The notes below the pieces were generated by a model. The model was not told the origin of the DNA and made no database searches. It was given only the letters and a program-made list of their open reading frames with translations. Below are positions 27,548-35,075 of a DNA stretch of 64,000 nt, in pieces; the first letter of the stretch is position 1, and each line of letters starts with the position of its first letter. Source of the stretch: an uncultured Eubacteriales bacterium (GTDB lineage Bacteria; Bacillota; Clostridia; Lachnospirales; Lachnospiraceae); NCBI GenBank assembly GCA_900317515.1, contig ONHA01000002.1:1-64000 (forward strand), in the 5' to 3' direction. Position numbers and translations under genes: made by a program.

Positions 27548-28663
27548 ATGCCCGCTCTCAAGGAACATCCAACCGAATTAAAACGTGACCCCGCAATCGA
27601 ATTAGCCCGATTGATCGGCTGTCTGATCGTGATCGGCTGCCACACATACCTGCCGCTGAAGGTCAATGATCGATTTGAACCGGGCAGGCTGTTTTTCGGT
27701 ATGCTTTTTGCCGACGGAGTAGCTGTCTTCTGGCTGATCGGGGGCGCTTTTCTTCTTAATTACACCGACTATAAAAAATTACTGGCCGGCCGTATAAAAA
27801 AGGTGCTGCTTCCGATGTTCGCAGTCGGGCTGCTCTATTTCCTTTACGCGTCTTACAAAGAGGGAAACAGAACCGTTCATGACCTGATTTTTAATTATGA
27901 AGCCGGTTATAAAAACGTAATTGACAACCTTCTTAAATGGAAAAACGGAATCACGGGATACGATCATTCCTGGTACATTTATGTGTATATGCTGCTTATA
28001 GTTGCGCTTCCGGTATTAAAATACACGGTAAAATTCGTAGACCGGAGTCGTCAGCGGAAAATCCTGTTAGTCGGCGGAATAATTCTCATCCTGGCAGTAA
28101 ATGATCTCTCCCGCAACAGGCTGGTCGGCTTCAGTCTCTACAGGCTTCGCGGACTGGCGGGGGCTTGTCTCATCACGCTGATCGGATACTATCTCTATCA
28201 GGCCAGGGAGTTTTTCAAAAAGAGACTCTTTTTAATCATTGCTCCTGCAGTATTTATTGTTACAAACATTTTGCGGGAAGTCGTCCAGCTGCACAGGGAG
28301 GCGGCAGGATATGTCGACGACAAGTCTATTATGTACTGGTACACTTTGTTCGGCCTCATAGCCGCATCCTGTATACTGATTTTCTGCATGGCGCTCATCC
28401 GGGACAAAAAGGCAACGGCTTGCAACAGAACGATCTGCTATCTCGCTTCTTATACATTTCCGATCTATCTGATACACCTGCTGATCAGATATGTATTTGA
28501 TTCTGTCGGACTGACAAAAAACCTGCAGCACTCTGTTCTGACATGGAACAGCGGCGCTGCAGGTGAGGCGGTTTACTTGACCATAATTATTTCTCTTCTT
28601 TTCTGGTGTTCGTTTTTCGTCGTCTTTATATTTCGCAAAATTGACAAAATCCGCCGCTTGTAG
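27548..28663 (+). CDS. Membrane acyltransferase (acyltransferase 3 family)
   Basis: 371 aa with about ten membrane helices. The N-terminal RDPAIELARLIGCLIVIGCH carries the family Arg and His; DHSWYIYVYMLLIVALPVLK follows mid-protein. Such enzymes O-acylate cell-wall or exopolysaccharide sugars. Base composition is AT-richer than the genes to the left, suggesting acquisition. Its stop falls within the promoter of the next toxin-antitoxin pair. It could belong to the mobile element or be the last chromosomal gene. Confidence 0.85.
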   Translation: MPALKEHPTELKRDPAIELARLIGCLIVIGCHTYLPLKVNDRFEPGRLFFGMLFADGVAVFWLIGGAFLLNYTDYKKLLAGRIKKVLLPMFAVGLLYFLYASYKEGNRTVHDLIFNYEAGYKNVIDNLLKWKNGITGYDHSWYIYVYMLLIVALPVLKYTVKFVDRSRQRKILLVGGIILILAVNDLSRNRLVGFSLYRLRGLAGACLITLIGYYLYQAREFFKKRLFLIIAPAVFIVTNILREVVQLHREAAGYVDDKSIMYWYTLFGLIAASCILIFCMALIRDKKATACNRTICYLASYTFPIYLIHLLIRYVFDSVGLTKNLQHSVLTWNSGAAGEAVYLTIIISLLFWCSFFVVFIFRKIDKIRRL

Positions 28664-28669
28664 TACAAT
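28641..28669 (+). promoter_or_regulatory. Promoter of the RelE/ParE-type toxin-antitoxin pair
   Basis: Consensus -35 TTGACA (28641-28646), 17-bp spacer, -10 TACAAT (28664-28669), straddling the acyltransferase stop. Confidence 0.7.
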
Positions 28670-28690
28670 GTACTTCAAGGAGGTGATACT

Positions 28691-28912
28691 ATGGCATTTT
28701 CGATCAGACTTACCGATGAAGAGAGACGGTTAGCAGAAAGTTACGCAAAACTCCATTCCTTTTCCCTGTCTGAGGCATTTAAAAAAGCCCTCTTTGAAAA
28801 AATAGAGGACGAATATGATATCACTGTCGGTCAGGAAGCATATGACGAATACGTCGCAGACGGACGGAAAAGCCGCCCAATTGAAGAACTCTGGAAGGAA
28901 TGCGACTTATGA
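28691..28912 (+). CDS. Ribbon-helix-helix antitoxin (DUF6290/RelB-like)
   Basis: 73 aa with AAGGAGGTGAT upstream. The N-terminal FSIRLTDEERRLAESYAKLH with FSLSEAFKKALFEKIEDEYD forms a ribbon-helix-helix DNA-binding fold; the acidic tail (VADGRKSRPIEELWKECDL) would wrap the toxin. Stop and toxin start overlap as ATGA, the usual antitoxin-first layout. It probably represses its own promoter (family knowledge). Confidence 0.85.
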   Translation: MAFSIRLTDEERRLAESYAKLHSFSLSEAFKKALFEKIEDEYDITVGQEAYDEYVADGRKSRPIEELWKECDL

Positions 28913-29157
28913 CCTATACGCTGGAAACTACCTCACGTTTTGACAAGGAGTTCAAAAAACTGGACCGCTACACCCAAAGAATGATTAAGGCATGGATCGA
29001 GAAAAATCTCGTTGGCTGCACAGATCCACGGATTCACGGAAAAGGACTGACTGCCAACCGGAGCGGTCAATGGAGATACCGCATAGGTGACTACCGTCTG
29101 ATTTGCTCCATCGAGGATAGCCGGCTTGTTATCCTTGCCCTTTCAGTCGGTCACTGA
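28909..29157 (+). CDS. RelE/ParE-family toxin
   Basis: 82 aa from the ATG overlapping the antitoxin stop. RFDKEFKKLDRYTQRMIKAW, then HGKGLTANRSGQWRYRIGDYRLICSIED and a C-terminal VILALSVGH are the hallmark of the RelE fold; the basic Arg/Tyr residues fit an mRNA-cleaving RelE/YoeB type. It would stabilise the locus after loss. Confidence 0.88.
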   Translation: MTYTLETTSRFDKEFKKLDRYTQRMIKAWIEKNLVGCTDPRIHGKGLTANRSGQWRYRIGDYRLICSIEDSRLVILALSVGH

Positions 29158-29173
29158 AGTGAAATTTATTCTT

Positions 29174-29210
29174 AAGAAAGCGCGGAGCAAAAAACCCGCG
29201 CTTTCTTTTA
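29174..29210 (+). terminator. Terminator of the toxin-antitoxin operon
   Basis: Stem AAGAAAGCGCGG / CCGCGCTTTCTT with an A-rich loop, followed by TTTAA. Confidence 0.85.
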
Positions 29211-29221
29211 ACTTAAAACAG

Positions 29222-29255
29222 CAAAAAAGGAAGTCCTGACTCCTCAGGACTTCCT
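29222..29255 (-). terminator. Terminator of the par/ribbon-helix-helix minus-strand operon
   Basis: On the minus strand the 12-bp stem AGGAAGTCCTGA / TCAGGACTTCCT (loop ggag) is followed by TTTTTT. It ends transcripts coming from 29375. Between it and that gene (29256-29374) I see no gene. Confidence 0.8.
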
Positions 29256-29374
29256 CGTGCGGAAGAAGGGACCGAACAGCCCTCCTCCGGTGCCTTATAA
29301 AATAAGCATTCTTTCCGCATTTTTCAATTTTCGGCCTCAAAAAGGGCAGAAAAAGGGCAAAACAGCCCTTTATC

Positions 29375-29734
29375 TCATATCAGACCGCTTACGATTGCCT
29401 TATACCTTGCCATCCAGTCGATCAGCGCCTGGTAGATCAGGCAAGCCAGGTTGCAATCGTTCTGTGCGGCCAGCTCCTTCATTTTGGCGTGCAGCTCACG
29501 ATCTACATAGCAGCCCTTAAAGACGCTCCGGGCGATGTATTCCGGATCCGTTTTCTTCCGGTTCTTGACTTTCTCGCTCACCTGGGGAGCTGCCTTCCCG
29601 ATGATATCCCGGAAGGCCCGGTCATAGATCTTCGCCCTGGGCACTCCGGTCCTCTCCGTGATCTCCTTCAAATCAGCTTCCAGAGCCTCCGTGATGTAGA
29701 AGGTCGTGTATGCTCTCTTGTCATTTTTTGGCAT
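29375..29734 (-). CDS. Ribbon-helix-helix-like DNA-binding protein, paralogue A
   Basis: 119 aa from the ATG at 29732-29734 (GGAGGAATCTC upstream; a longer reading has no ribosome binding site). The AYTTFYITEALEADLKEITE start suggests a ribbon-helix-helix fold. It shares the pattern YTTFYIT, RA-RD-IG, KKTDP-YI-R, GC and QAL-DW with the 30229-30579 gene. Likely plasmid-partition or copy-control accessory, as both lie beside parAB; no family name recognised. Confidence 0.65.
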   Translation of the reverse strand: MPKNDKRAYTTFYITEALEADLKEITERTGVPRAKIYDRAFRDIIGKAAPQVSEKVKNRKKTDPEYIARSVFKGCYVDRELHAKMKELAAQNDCNLACLIYQALIDWMARYKAIVSGLI

Positions 29735-29899
29735 TTTGAGATTCCTCCATCCGGGGGATATTCTACCATACTTTTTTCTTTTTTTGGAGGGGGATTTTTC
29801 GGAAAGAGCATAAGGGACTTCTGACCCCATTTTACAATGTGGGGTCGGCAAAGCCGACCGAAGGGGTACACTTTTATGGGGTCACTTTTTCAGCTTTTT

Positions 29900-29943
29900 G
29901 TGCATGTTTTACACACGTTTTGCACACGTTTTGCACATGATTT
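29900..29943. repeat. Four tandem 11-bp repeats, iteron- or operator-like
   Basis: GTGCATGTTTT, ACACACGTTTT, GCACACGTTTT and GCACATGATTT run without gaps from 29900. The 11-bp period matches about one helical turn, so a protein could bind all copies on one face. They lie upstream of the paralogue A gene (its ATG is at 29734) and before the terminator at 29964. Confidence 0.7.
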
Positions 29944-29963
29944 TTTCTCTAAATTTCCGAAAT

Positions 29964-29996
29964 AATAAAGCCGGCACCCACCGTGCCGGCTTTATT
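29964..29996. terminator. Bidirectional terminator
   Basis: Fourteen-bp perfect stem AATAAAGCCGGCAC / GTGCCGGCTTTATT, five-base loop. It follows the 30020-30229 gene on the minus strand, so paralogue A at 29375 is probably transcribed separately from the 29.8-29.95 kb gap. Confidence 0.85.
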
Positions 29997-30019
29997 GTTA
30001 TAGCTTTTCACTTTATACT

Positions 30020-30229
30020 TCATACGGTTCCTTCCCGATGCTTCTCACTCAGCCGTCTTCCGTACTCTTCCCGCCGGGCAAGAGCGTTTACCTTTGCTTC
30101 CAATGCTTCTTTTATTTTCTGTTCGTTGTCCGGCTGCCGGTTGCCGAACAGAAAATAATCGATCATACAGTAATAGATTTTTTTCGGGATCTTAACAGTT
30201 CCATTCTGATCAAGTTTAGAGAAGTCCAT
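30020..30229 (-). CDS. Small charged protein, unknown
   Basis: 69 aa. Start overlaps the upstream stop by one base (TAATG), showing translational coupling with the ribbon-helix-helix gene. Starts MDFSKLDQNGTVKIPKKIYY; the second half (EQKIKEALEAKVNALARREE) is a charged helix. No family recognised. It closes the par-type operon before the 29964 terminator. Confidence 0.6.
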   Translation of the reverse strand: MDFSKLDQNGTVKIPKKIYYCMIDYFLFGNRQPDNEQKIKEALEAKVNALARREEYGRRLSEKHREGTV

Positions 30230-30579
30230 TACTGACCTCCTCTATATCTCATAGCAGTCTCCCAGTCCCCGAGAGCCTGCATGATGACCGCCGCCATAGT
30301 GCAGTGCTGCTCCTGGGCGATCCTCTTCACTTCCGCATGGATCCCCGGATCCATGTGGCAGCCCATGTAGTAGTCCCGCTTGATGTAGCGGGGATCCGTC
30401 TTTTTTGTGACAAGCAGCTCCGGCCGTATCCGCTGGGGCCTCCGCCCGATGAAGTCCCTCAACGCCCGATTGATGATACGCGTCTTCGGGATATCCGTTA
30501 TGGACGATATCTGGTCCAGGGATAAAGCAATTTCTTTCGTGATATAGAACGTCGTATATTTTTGCGTTCCGTTTGACAT
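30229..30579 (-). CDS. Ribbon-helix-helix-like DNA-binding protein, paralogue B
   Basis: 116 aa, AAAGGAG upstream of the ATG at 30577-30579. KYTTFYITKEIALSLDQISS resembles a ribbon-helix-helix start; shared residues with paralogue A run the whole length. It directly follows parB and a palindrome-bearing 104-bp repeat, so those palindromes may be its operators (inference). Confidence 0.65.
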   Translation of the reverse strand: MSNGTQKYTTFYITKEIALSLDQISSITDIPKTRIINRALRDFIGRRPQRIRPELLVTKKTDPRYIKRDYYMGCHMDPGIHAEVKRIAQEQHCTMAAVIMQALGDWETAMRYRGGQ

Positions 30580-30604
30580 TTTGCACTCCTTTACTTAAAT
30601 ATTT

Positions 30605-30708
30605 TTTAGGTGTCAATATTGACACCTAAAAAAATGGGCCGTTTTTTGCGATTTTTTGCGATTTTTGGTAGGTGTCAATATTGACACCTAAATTTATTTA
30701 TGCTTTTG
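30605..30708. repeat. 104-bp direct repeat, copy 1, with two 20-bp palindromes
   Basis: Matches 31769-31872 with one mismatch (G at 30637 versus A at 31801). Perfect palindromes AGGTGTCAATATTGACACCT at 30608-30627 and 30670-30689, centres 62 bp apart; the first extends to 32 bp (30602-30633). Between them TTTTTTGCGA occurs twice. The repeat covers the parB stop and the following gap. Candidate parS or operator cluster. Confidence 0.85.
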
Positions 30709-31743
30709 GGTGAGCAGCTTGCGGAGCTTCCCCACGCAAGATTTGTATGCCTTGAAGTCTTTTTCAGAGAGAGTGACCGTGCTGTCTTCCGGTACAAGAT
30801 ACATGATCGACTTCATGTCGGCAGCGATCTCCGAAAAGCTGAGATCCTTTTCCGGCTCCGGAGCCTCCGGCGTTTCCCCGGTCTTCTTGTAGGTCTCAAC
30901 CGCCTTCGGGGTAACTGCCGGAATATCGTCCGCATCCACTGCTGCCATTTTGTCAACAAACTCATCCTGCTTCTCCGGCGGGAGATCAACCAGGTTTGCG
31001 GCTGCACCAATGGAGATCTTGTTCTCCTCCACGGCCTGGATCAACTTATCCGAACCCTGATTGTCTACCTTATCAAACCGGGCGATGGTCCCCGCGGAAA
31101 GGTGCATATCCTGGGCGATAAGATCCCTGGTCTTCTCGCCCTTGATCCTCTTCTGCCGCGGTTCACCGTTCTCGTCAAATCCGAGATCGATATTATCGAC
31201 CCCCAGCTCACGGAGCCGGTCATAGAGCTTCCGGAGGTTGCGGATCTCCGCCAGAGTATCAGCGTCGGTGTAGTCACGCTGCTCTCTGTTTGTCGTGATG
31301 ATCGCATAGAGCTCCTTCAGCTCATCCTCCACCGGGAGCTTCACTTCACTAAGTCCTTTCGGGACACAGGGGATGTATACGTCTTCCGGAAGCCGGCCGG
31401 TCTCGATCAGAAGATCGATCGCCTTAAGCCGGCGCTCACCGCCCAGCAGCCGATACGTTCCGTTCCCGCTGTCCGTCACGATCAGCGGCTGGTCAAGCCC
31501 GCTGATCCCGATGGAATCAGCAAGAGACTCGATGTCTCCGAGGCTGTAGAAGTTAGCCTCATTCCGGACGATCTGCTCTCTCTGTAAATAGAGGATATCC
31601 TTCCCAAGCTTTGTAGTCTTCAACTCCTTCGATGCAGCATTCAGAAGACCATCTCCCGGTCTCACCTGTCTGGTGCTCTCGTCTTTTCCGGGCTGAAATC
31701 CGCGCCCGGACCCGCGCAATTTATCCATATTGAAAGCTGACAT
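30694..31743 (-). CDS. parB: ParB/Spo0J-family partition protein
   Basis: 349 aa. Residues ~55-130 are the ParB N-terminal domain with the CTP-binding-type motif LLGGERRLKAIDLL; a helix-turn-helix region follows (EKTRDLIAQDMHLSAGTIAR), then a variable linker and a Lys-rich C-terminal dimer region. It would bind parS and load as a clamp. Order parA-parB on the minus strand; palindromic 104-bp repeats sit on both sides of it. Confidence 0.92.
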   Translation of the reverse strand: MSAFNMDKLRGSGRGFQPGKDESTRQVRPGDGLLNAASKELKTTKLGKDILYLQREQIVRNEANFYSLGDIESLADSIGISGLDQPLIVTDSGNGTYRLLGGERRLKAIDLLIETGRLPEDVYIPCVPKGLSEVKLPVEDELKELYAIITTNREQRDYTDADTLAEIRNLRKLYDRLRELGVDNIDLGFDENGEPRQKRIKGEKTRDLIAQDMHLSAGTIARFDKVDNQGSDKLIQAVEENKISIGAAANLVDLPPEKQDEFVDKMAAVDADDIPAVTPKAVETYKKTGETPEAPEPEKDLSFSEIAADMKSIMYLVPEDSTVTLSEKDFKAYKSCVGKLRKLLTQKHK

Positions 31744-31768
31744 TTTTTTCTCCTTATACTTAAAGTTA

Positions 31769-31872
31769 TTTAGGTGTCAATATTGACACCTAAAAAAATG
31801 AGCCGTTTTTTGCGATTTTTTGCGATTTTTGGTAGGTGTCAATATTGACACCTAAATTTATTTATGCTTTTG
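31769..31872. repeat. 104-bp direct repeat, copy 2, with two 20-bp palindromes
   Basis: Palindromes AGGTGTCAATATTGACACCT at 31772-31791 and 31834-31853, again 62 bp apart. It spans the parA stop and the parA-parB gap. Near-identity to copy 1 in non-coding sequence and in the last codons of two unrelated genes points to recent duplication or strong selection. Confidence 0.85.
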
Positions 31873-32713
31873 CCTGAACATAAGCAGCACGGCAGGCCGC
31901 CTTATCCGTGGCCGCAATATAGTCCGCAAGGGCGATATAGTCTCCCGTCACGGCCGCCCGGGGAGCATAGTCAAGGATGGGAACCTGGGCAAGTGTGCTC
32001 TCCTCGACGTCCTTGCTTACCCGGATCGTGTACGGCAGCAGCGTCTCACCGAAGGCGGTCTCCATCAACTCATATACGGTTTTCGAGACGTTCTTCCGCC
32101 CATTCCACTGGGTGAAGAACATGCCTCCCATCCGGAGACCCGGATTGTATGTGCGGACCGTCTCGATCAGATTTTTCGTGATCGTCGCTCCCAGCAGGGA
32201 GCCGCCGTCACACCGGAGCGGGACGAAGACTTCCTGGGCCGCCGCGAGTCCGTTGATGTTCAGGATCGAAACGGACGGGGATGTATCAATGATACAGAAA
32301 TCGTACTGGTCTTTCAGCTTGTCCAGATGATACCGGAGCCGGAACTGCTGGGGAGTCCGGACGTCCGCCTTCAGGCGTTCCTCTGCTTCCGACAGGGTCA
32401 GGAAAGCCGGGATCATGTCAAGCCCCTCATACTTTGTATGCAATATACATTCGTTCACGTCCATCCCGGAATCCATTAACAGGTCTTCTACTGACGGTGC
32501 AGCCTTCTCCATGCTGCCATTATAAAGATTTGAAAAAAGATCAATGAAATCGACGTCGCAAAACATGGACGTCATATTCATCTGCGGATCCAGATCAACC
32601 ATGAGGACCCGCTTGTTCAGCCTCTGACTCAGGATATGGGAAATTGCGGTCACGGAGTTGGTCTTACCTACACCGCCTTTGTTGTTGATCATGACTATCG
32701 TTTTCATTTTCAT
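31862..32713 (-). CDS. parA: ParA-family partition ATPase
   Basis: 283 aa. Deviant Walker A INNKGGVGKTNSVTAIS, Walker A' VDLDPQMNMT, and CIIDTSPSVSIL are all present. No N-terminal helix-turn-helix, so it is of the small (Soj-like) type. Two in-frame ATGs at 32713 and 32707 follow AAAGGAG; either may be used. It pairs with parB downstream across the 104-bp repeat to segregate the element when it is extrachromosomal. Confidence 0.94.
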   Translation of the reverse strand: MKMKTIVMINNKGGVGKTNSVTAISHILSQRLNKRVLMVDLDPQMNMTSMFCDVDFIDLFSNLYNGSMEKAAPSVEDLLMDSGMDVNECILHTKYEGLDMIPAFLTLSEAEERLKADVRTPQQFRLRYHLDKLKDQYDFCIIDTSPSVSILNINGLAAAQEVFVPLRCDGGSLLGATITKNLIETVRTYNPGLRMGGMFFTQWNGRKNVSKTVYELMETAFGETLLPYTIRVSKDVEESTLAQVPILDYAPRAAVTGDYIALADYIAATDKAACRAAYVQAKA

Positions 32714-32730
32714 TCTCTCCTTTTTTCTCG

Positions 32731-32940
32731 TTACTTTTTCTTTGCAGCACGAAGATACTCTTTTACCGCTTCCGGTGTTGCCGGCTCAACCTGATCCGGC
32801 TCATAGTAATCAAACTGCCGCTGACAAAACTGGTTAGACCACATGGTCACCCCGACGGCTCCTTTTTTGGGAAGAAAGCCCTCTTGCGCCCACTTCTTTG
32901 CTGTTTTGCTTTTATCGAGATAATTGTTATGTACTTTCAT
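32731..32940 (-). CDS. Small protein upstream of parA, unknown
   Basis: 69 aa with AAGGAGG seven bases before the ATG. KSKTAKKWAQEGFLPKKGA looks like an excisionase/MerR-type winged helix start (the residue pattern of a 'take-over' HTH with a W-x-x-x-G-F-L-P motif), so it may be a small DNA-binding regulator (inference). First gene of the par operon, with a TTGACA promoter. Confidence 0.65.
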   Translation of the reverse strand: MKVHNNYLDKSKTAKKWAQEGFLPKKGAVGVTMWSNQFCQRQFDYYEPDQVEPATPEAVKEYLRAAKKK

Positions 32941-32986
32941 TTTTACCTCCTTAAAGGCTCCTTAAAAGGTTTGCTGTTCCTCTTTT

Positions 32987-33015
32987 AAGATAAAATACAT
33001 TCGTTATATTGTCAA
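32987..33015 (-). promoter_or_regulatory. Promoter of the par operon
   Basis: Minus-strand consensus -35 TTGACA (33010-33015), 17-bp spacer, -10 TATCTT (32987-32992). Repeats CTCCTTAAA (32947 and 32957 regions) and near-inverted CTTAAAAGG / CCTCTTTTAAG flank the transcription start. Confidence 0.65.
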
Positions 33016-33035
33016 TCTAATTTTTCACATTTTTA

Positions 33036-33064
33036 TTGATTTTACAAGGCTTTTTTGATATATA
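33036..33064 (+). promoter_or_regulatory. Promoter of the mobilisation operon
   Basis: -35 TTGATT (33036-33041), 17-bp spacer, -10 TATATA (33059-33064), diverging from the par promoter in the same AT-rich gap, which is also a likely place for oriT. Confidence 0.55.
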
Positions 33065-33111
33065 TAAACTGTAATAACTTATTTAATACAAGCAAAGACA
33101 GGAGGTCAGTT

Positions 33112-33369
33112 ATGGATATAAAAATTAGGGGTCTTACTCCAAGCGAAGTGCAGCGTCTGGATGAGCTCGCGCAAAAACATGAGATGTCGCGCGAGAAATA
33201 TTTACGGACTATGATACGTCAGGTCCTTGTGACCGATGACGTCCTGGAGGTAGAGGGTCGTTATGTTGCACTCATCAATGCCCTCTCGGACCGACTTGAC
33301 CAGGCAAATGATATCATTGAGCGGAATACTATTGTCTTAAAGGAGATTACAAATGCGCAAACAATTTGA
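33112..33369 (+). CDS. Relaxosome accessory protein, ribbon-helix-helix-like
   Basis: 85 aa from the ATG at 33112, after ACAGGAGGTCAGTT. MDIKIRGLTPSEVQRLDELA with EMSREKYLRTMIRQV is a ribbon-helix-helix pattern; the C-terminal half is a helix for oligomerisation. Such proteins bind oriT and help the relaxase (family knowledge). Its 3' end overlaps the next gene by 17 bp. Confidence 0.7.
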   Translation: MDIKIRGLTPSEVQRLDELAQKHEMSREKYLRTMIRQVLVTDDVLEVEGRYVALINALSDRLDQANDIIERNTIVLKEITNAQTI

Positions 33370-33772
33370 CTTATCTGATGAAGCGATATCTGTCATAAGA
33401 TCTGTTCAGGAGCAGCACGGTTTCAAATCAGAGCGTTTGGCCGTCGAGTACATCCTCCGGAACTTTGATACAAGGGAAGCAGATGAAAAAATAGCGGACG
33501 CTGTCGTTAAAAAGCTGGATACTGATTATATCCAGCGTGACCGGCTGAAGTGGTCCACGCAGACCGCCGAGCAGAACTCGATCATTCTGCTGGACTGTCT
33601 CAATACGCTGCTGTTCTCGATGAATATCCAGGACATCGTTCCGGTCGATTCGGCCCCGTCGCCGGTGATCCGGAACTCTAAGACCAGGATAAAAGAAAGG
33701 ATAGCCTGGTTTAAGCAGCAATCGGATGAGCGAAAGGCCAAGGCCGGGAAAGCTCCGGCAGGGGGTGACTAA
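33353..33772 (+). CDS. Relaxase-operon accessory protein, unknown
   Basis: 139 aa. N-terminal FDLSDEAISVIRSVQEQHGF resembles a ribbon-helix-helix or short DNA-binding segment; the rest is helical with a basic Ala/Lys tail. It overlaps the previous gene by 17 bp and the relaxase start by one base (TAATG), so all three are translated together and it is probably a relaxosome component. Confidence 0.65.
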   Translation: MRKQFDLSDEAISVIRSVQEQHGFKSERLAVEYILRNFDTREADEKIADAVVKKLDTDYIQRDRLKWSTQTAEQNSIILLDCLNTLLFSMNIQDIVPVDSAPSPVIRNSKTRIKERIAWFKQQSDERKAKAGKAPAGGD

Positions 33773-35037
33773 TGGCAGCGTCAGGGATTAAAGCCGGCGT
33801 AACCGTCATGACCAAGTTTGTCAAGCCGGGAGCCGCAGCGTTCGATTCGTATATTAACTACATGGACCGCGACGAAGCCCAGCGGGCCGAGTACACCAGC
33901 AAATACAATCTCTACCAGGATTACATGGGTAATCCAGAAAAGACATCCTCTCTCTTCACGGCCGACAAGGACCTGTCTCCGGATGAGAGAAAAGCCATGA
34001 AGGACGTCTTCTCCCACGCCGAGGAAAACGGATCCCTGATGTGGCAAACTGTCATCTCCTTTGATAACCGGTGGCTGAAGGAAAACGGCCTCATGAACGA
34101 GGACGGGGTCATCGACGAGGAAAAGCTGAAGGACGTCACCAGAAACTCTGTGCGGAAGATGCTGCATAACGAGAACCTAGATAATGCAGTATGGACGGCG
34201 GCTATCCATTACAACACGGATAACATCCATATCCATGTCGCGACGGTTGAACCGGAGCCAATGCGGAAGAAAAAAGAGTTCACCTACAAGCGGAAGGACG
34301 GGACGACCTTCACGAAGGAAGAGTACGTCGGCCGCTTCAAGATGGACTCGATCGAAAAATGCAAGTCTTCCGTCGTCAACCAGATCCTCCGGGATCAGGA
34401 GACCAACAAGGAGATCAACCGGATCATCCGGGAGAGCATCCTTGCCGATAAGAAGCAATTTGATTTTTCGGATGATAAGGAGCTGATGGACCAGTTCCTG
34501 AAGATCTACAATTCCCTCCCGGACTGTGACCGGAAGATGTGGAATTACAATCAAAACATCATGGCCGGCGTCCGGCCAGAGATTGATAAGCTCACGGAGA
34601 TGTATATCCGTAAATATCACAAAGATGATTTTGAGGAGCTGGAGAAGCTGCTGCATGACCAAGATCGTAAATATAAGGAAGCCTACGGCACCGATCGTGA
34701 GGGAAGGTCATACTACGATACTAAGATCGAGGATTTGTATGCCCGAATGGGAAACTCGATCATGAAGGATCTCCGAGCCTATGACAAGGAGCTGAGAGAG
34801 ATCCAGCGATCCCAAGAGGCAGCACAGAAGGCGGCCGAGGCTGCCCGAAAGAGAAGCATCCGCAAGGGCAAGCGGGAACTCCGCCAGGAAGCGATCCAGA
34901 CCCGGATGGGTCTGGGACGGGCCATGTCCAGATTGAAGCAGAACATGAAGGACGAATATGAGAAGTCTAGAAACGAATATTTGCATGAGCTTATGCTTGA
35001 CCACCAGTTAGAGACAAATCCCACGATTGATTATTAA
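33772..35037 (+). CDS. MOBL/MOBP-type conjugative relaxase
   Basis: 421 aa. Cuts one strand at oriT and stays bound to it for transfer. NIHIHVATVEPEPMRKK is the metal-binding H-x-H motif; candidate catalytic Tyr residues lie in the N-terminal AFDSYINYMDRDEA. The helical, Lys/Arg-rich C-terminal third would contact DNA or VirD4. It matches the Firmicutes relaxase family typified by plasmid pLS20 (MobL). It is on the opposite strand to the transfer genes and so is regulated separately. Confidence 0.88.
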   Translation: MAASGIKAGVTVMTKFVKPGAAAFDSYINYMDRDEAQRAEYTSKYNLYQDYMGNPEKTSSLFTADKDLSPDERKAMKDVFSHAEENGSLMWQTVISFDNRWLKENGLMNEDGVIDEEKLKDVTRNSVRKMLHNENLDNAVWTAAIHYNTDNIHIHVATVEPEPMRKKKEFTYKRKDGTTFTKEEYVGRFKMDSIEKCKSSVVNQILRDQETNKEINRIIRESILADKKQFDFSDDKELMDQFLKIYNSLPDCDRKMWNYNQNIMAGVRPEIDKLTEMYIRKYHKDDFEELEKLLHDQDRKYKEAYGTDREGRSYYDTKIEDLYARMGNSIMKDLRAYDKELREIQRSQEAAQKAAEAARKRSIRKGKRELRQEAIQTRMGLGRAMSRLKQNMKDEYEKSRNEYLHELMLDHQLETNPTIDY

Positions 35038-35055
35038 AAGCATTATCTTTATAAT
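35027..35055 (+). promoter_or_regulatory. Promoter of the DUF3990-like gene pair
   Basis: -35 TTGATT (35027-35032, inside the relaxase stop region), 17-bp spacer, -10 TATAAT (35050-35055), 20 bp before the ATG. It lets this pair be expressed apart from the relaxase. Confidence 0.65.
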
Positions 35056-35075
35056 ACAAGAAGGAGGAATATGAT

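Noticed and set aside
29900-29943. CRISPR or simple slippage repeat
   Set aside because: Units are only 11 bp, without spacers; sequence variation between units and position suit a binding-site array better.
30608-31853. Palindromes as transcription terminators
   Set aside because: Although flanked by A/T runs, all four are identical perfect 20-mers in paired 62-bp spacing, which fits protein-binding sites better; a secondary termination role is possible.
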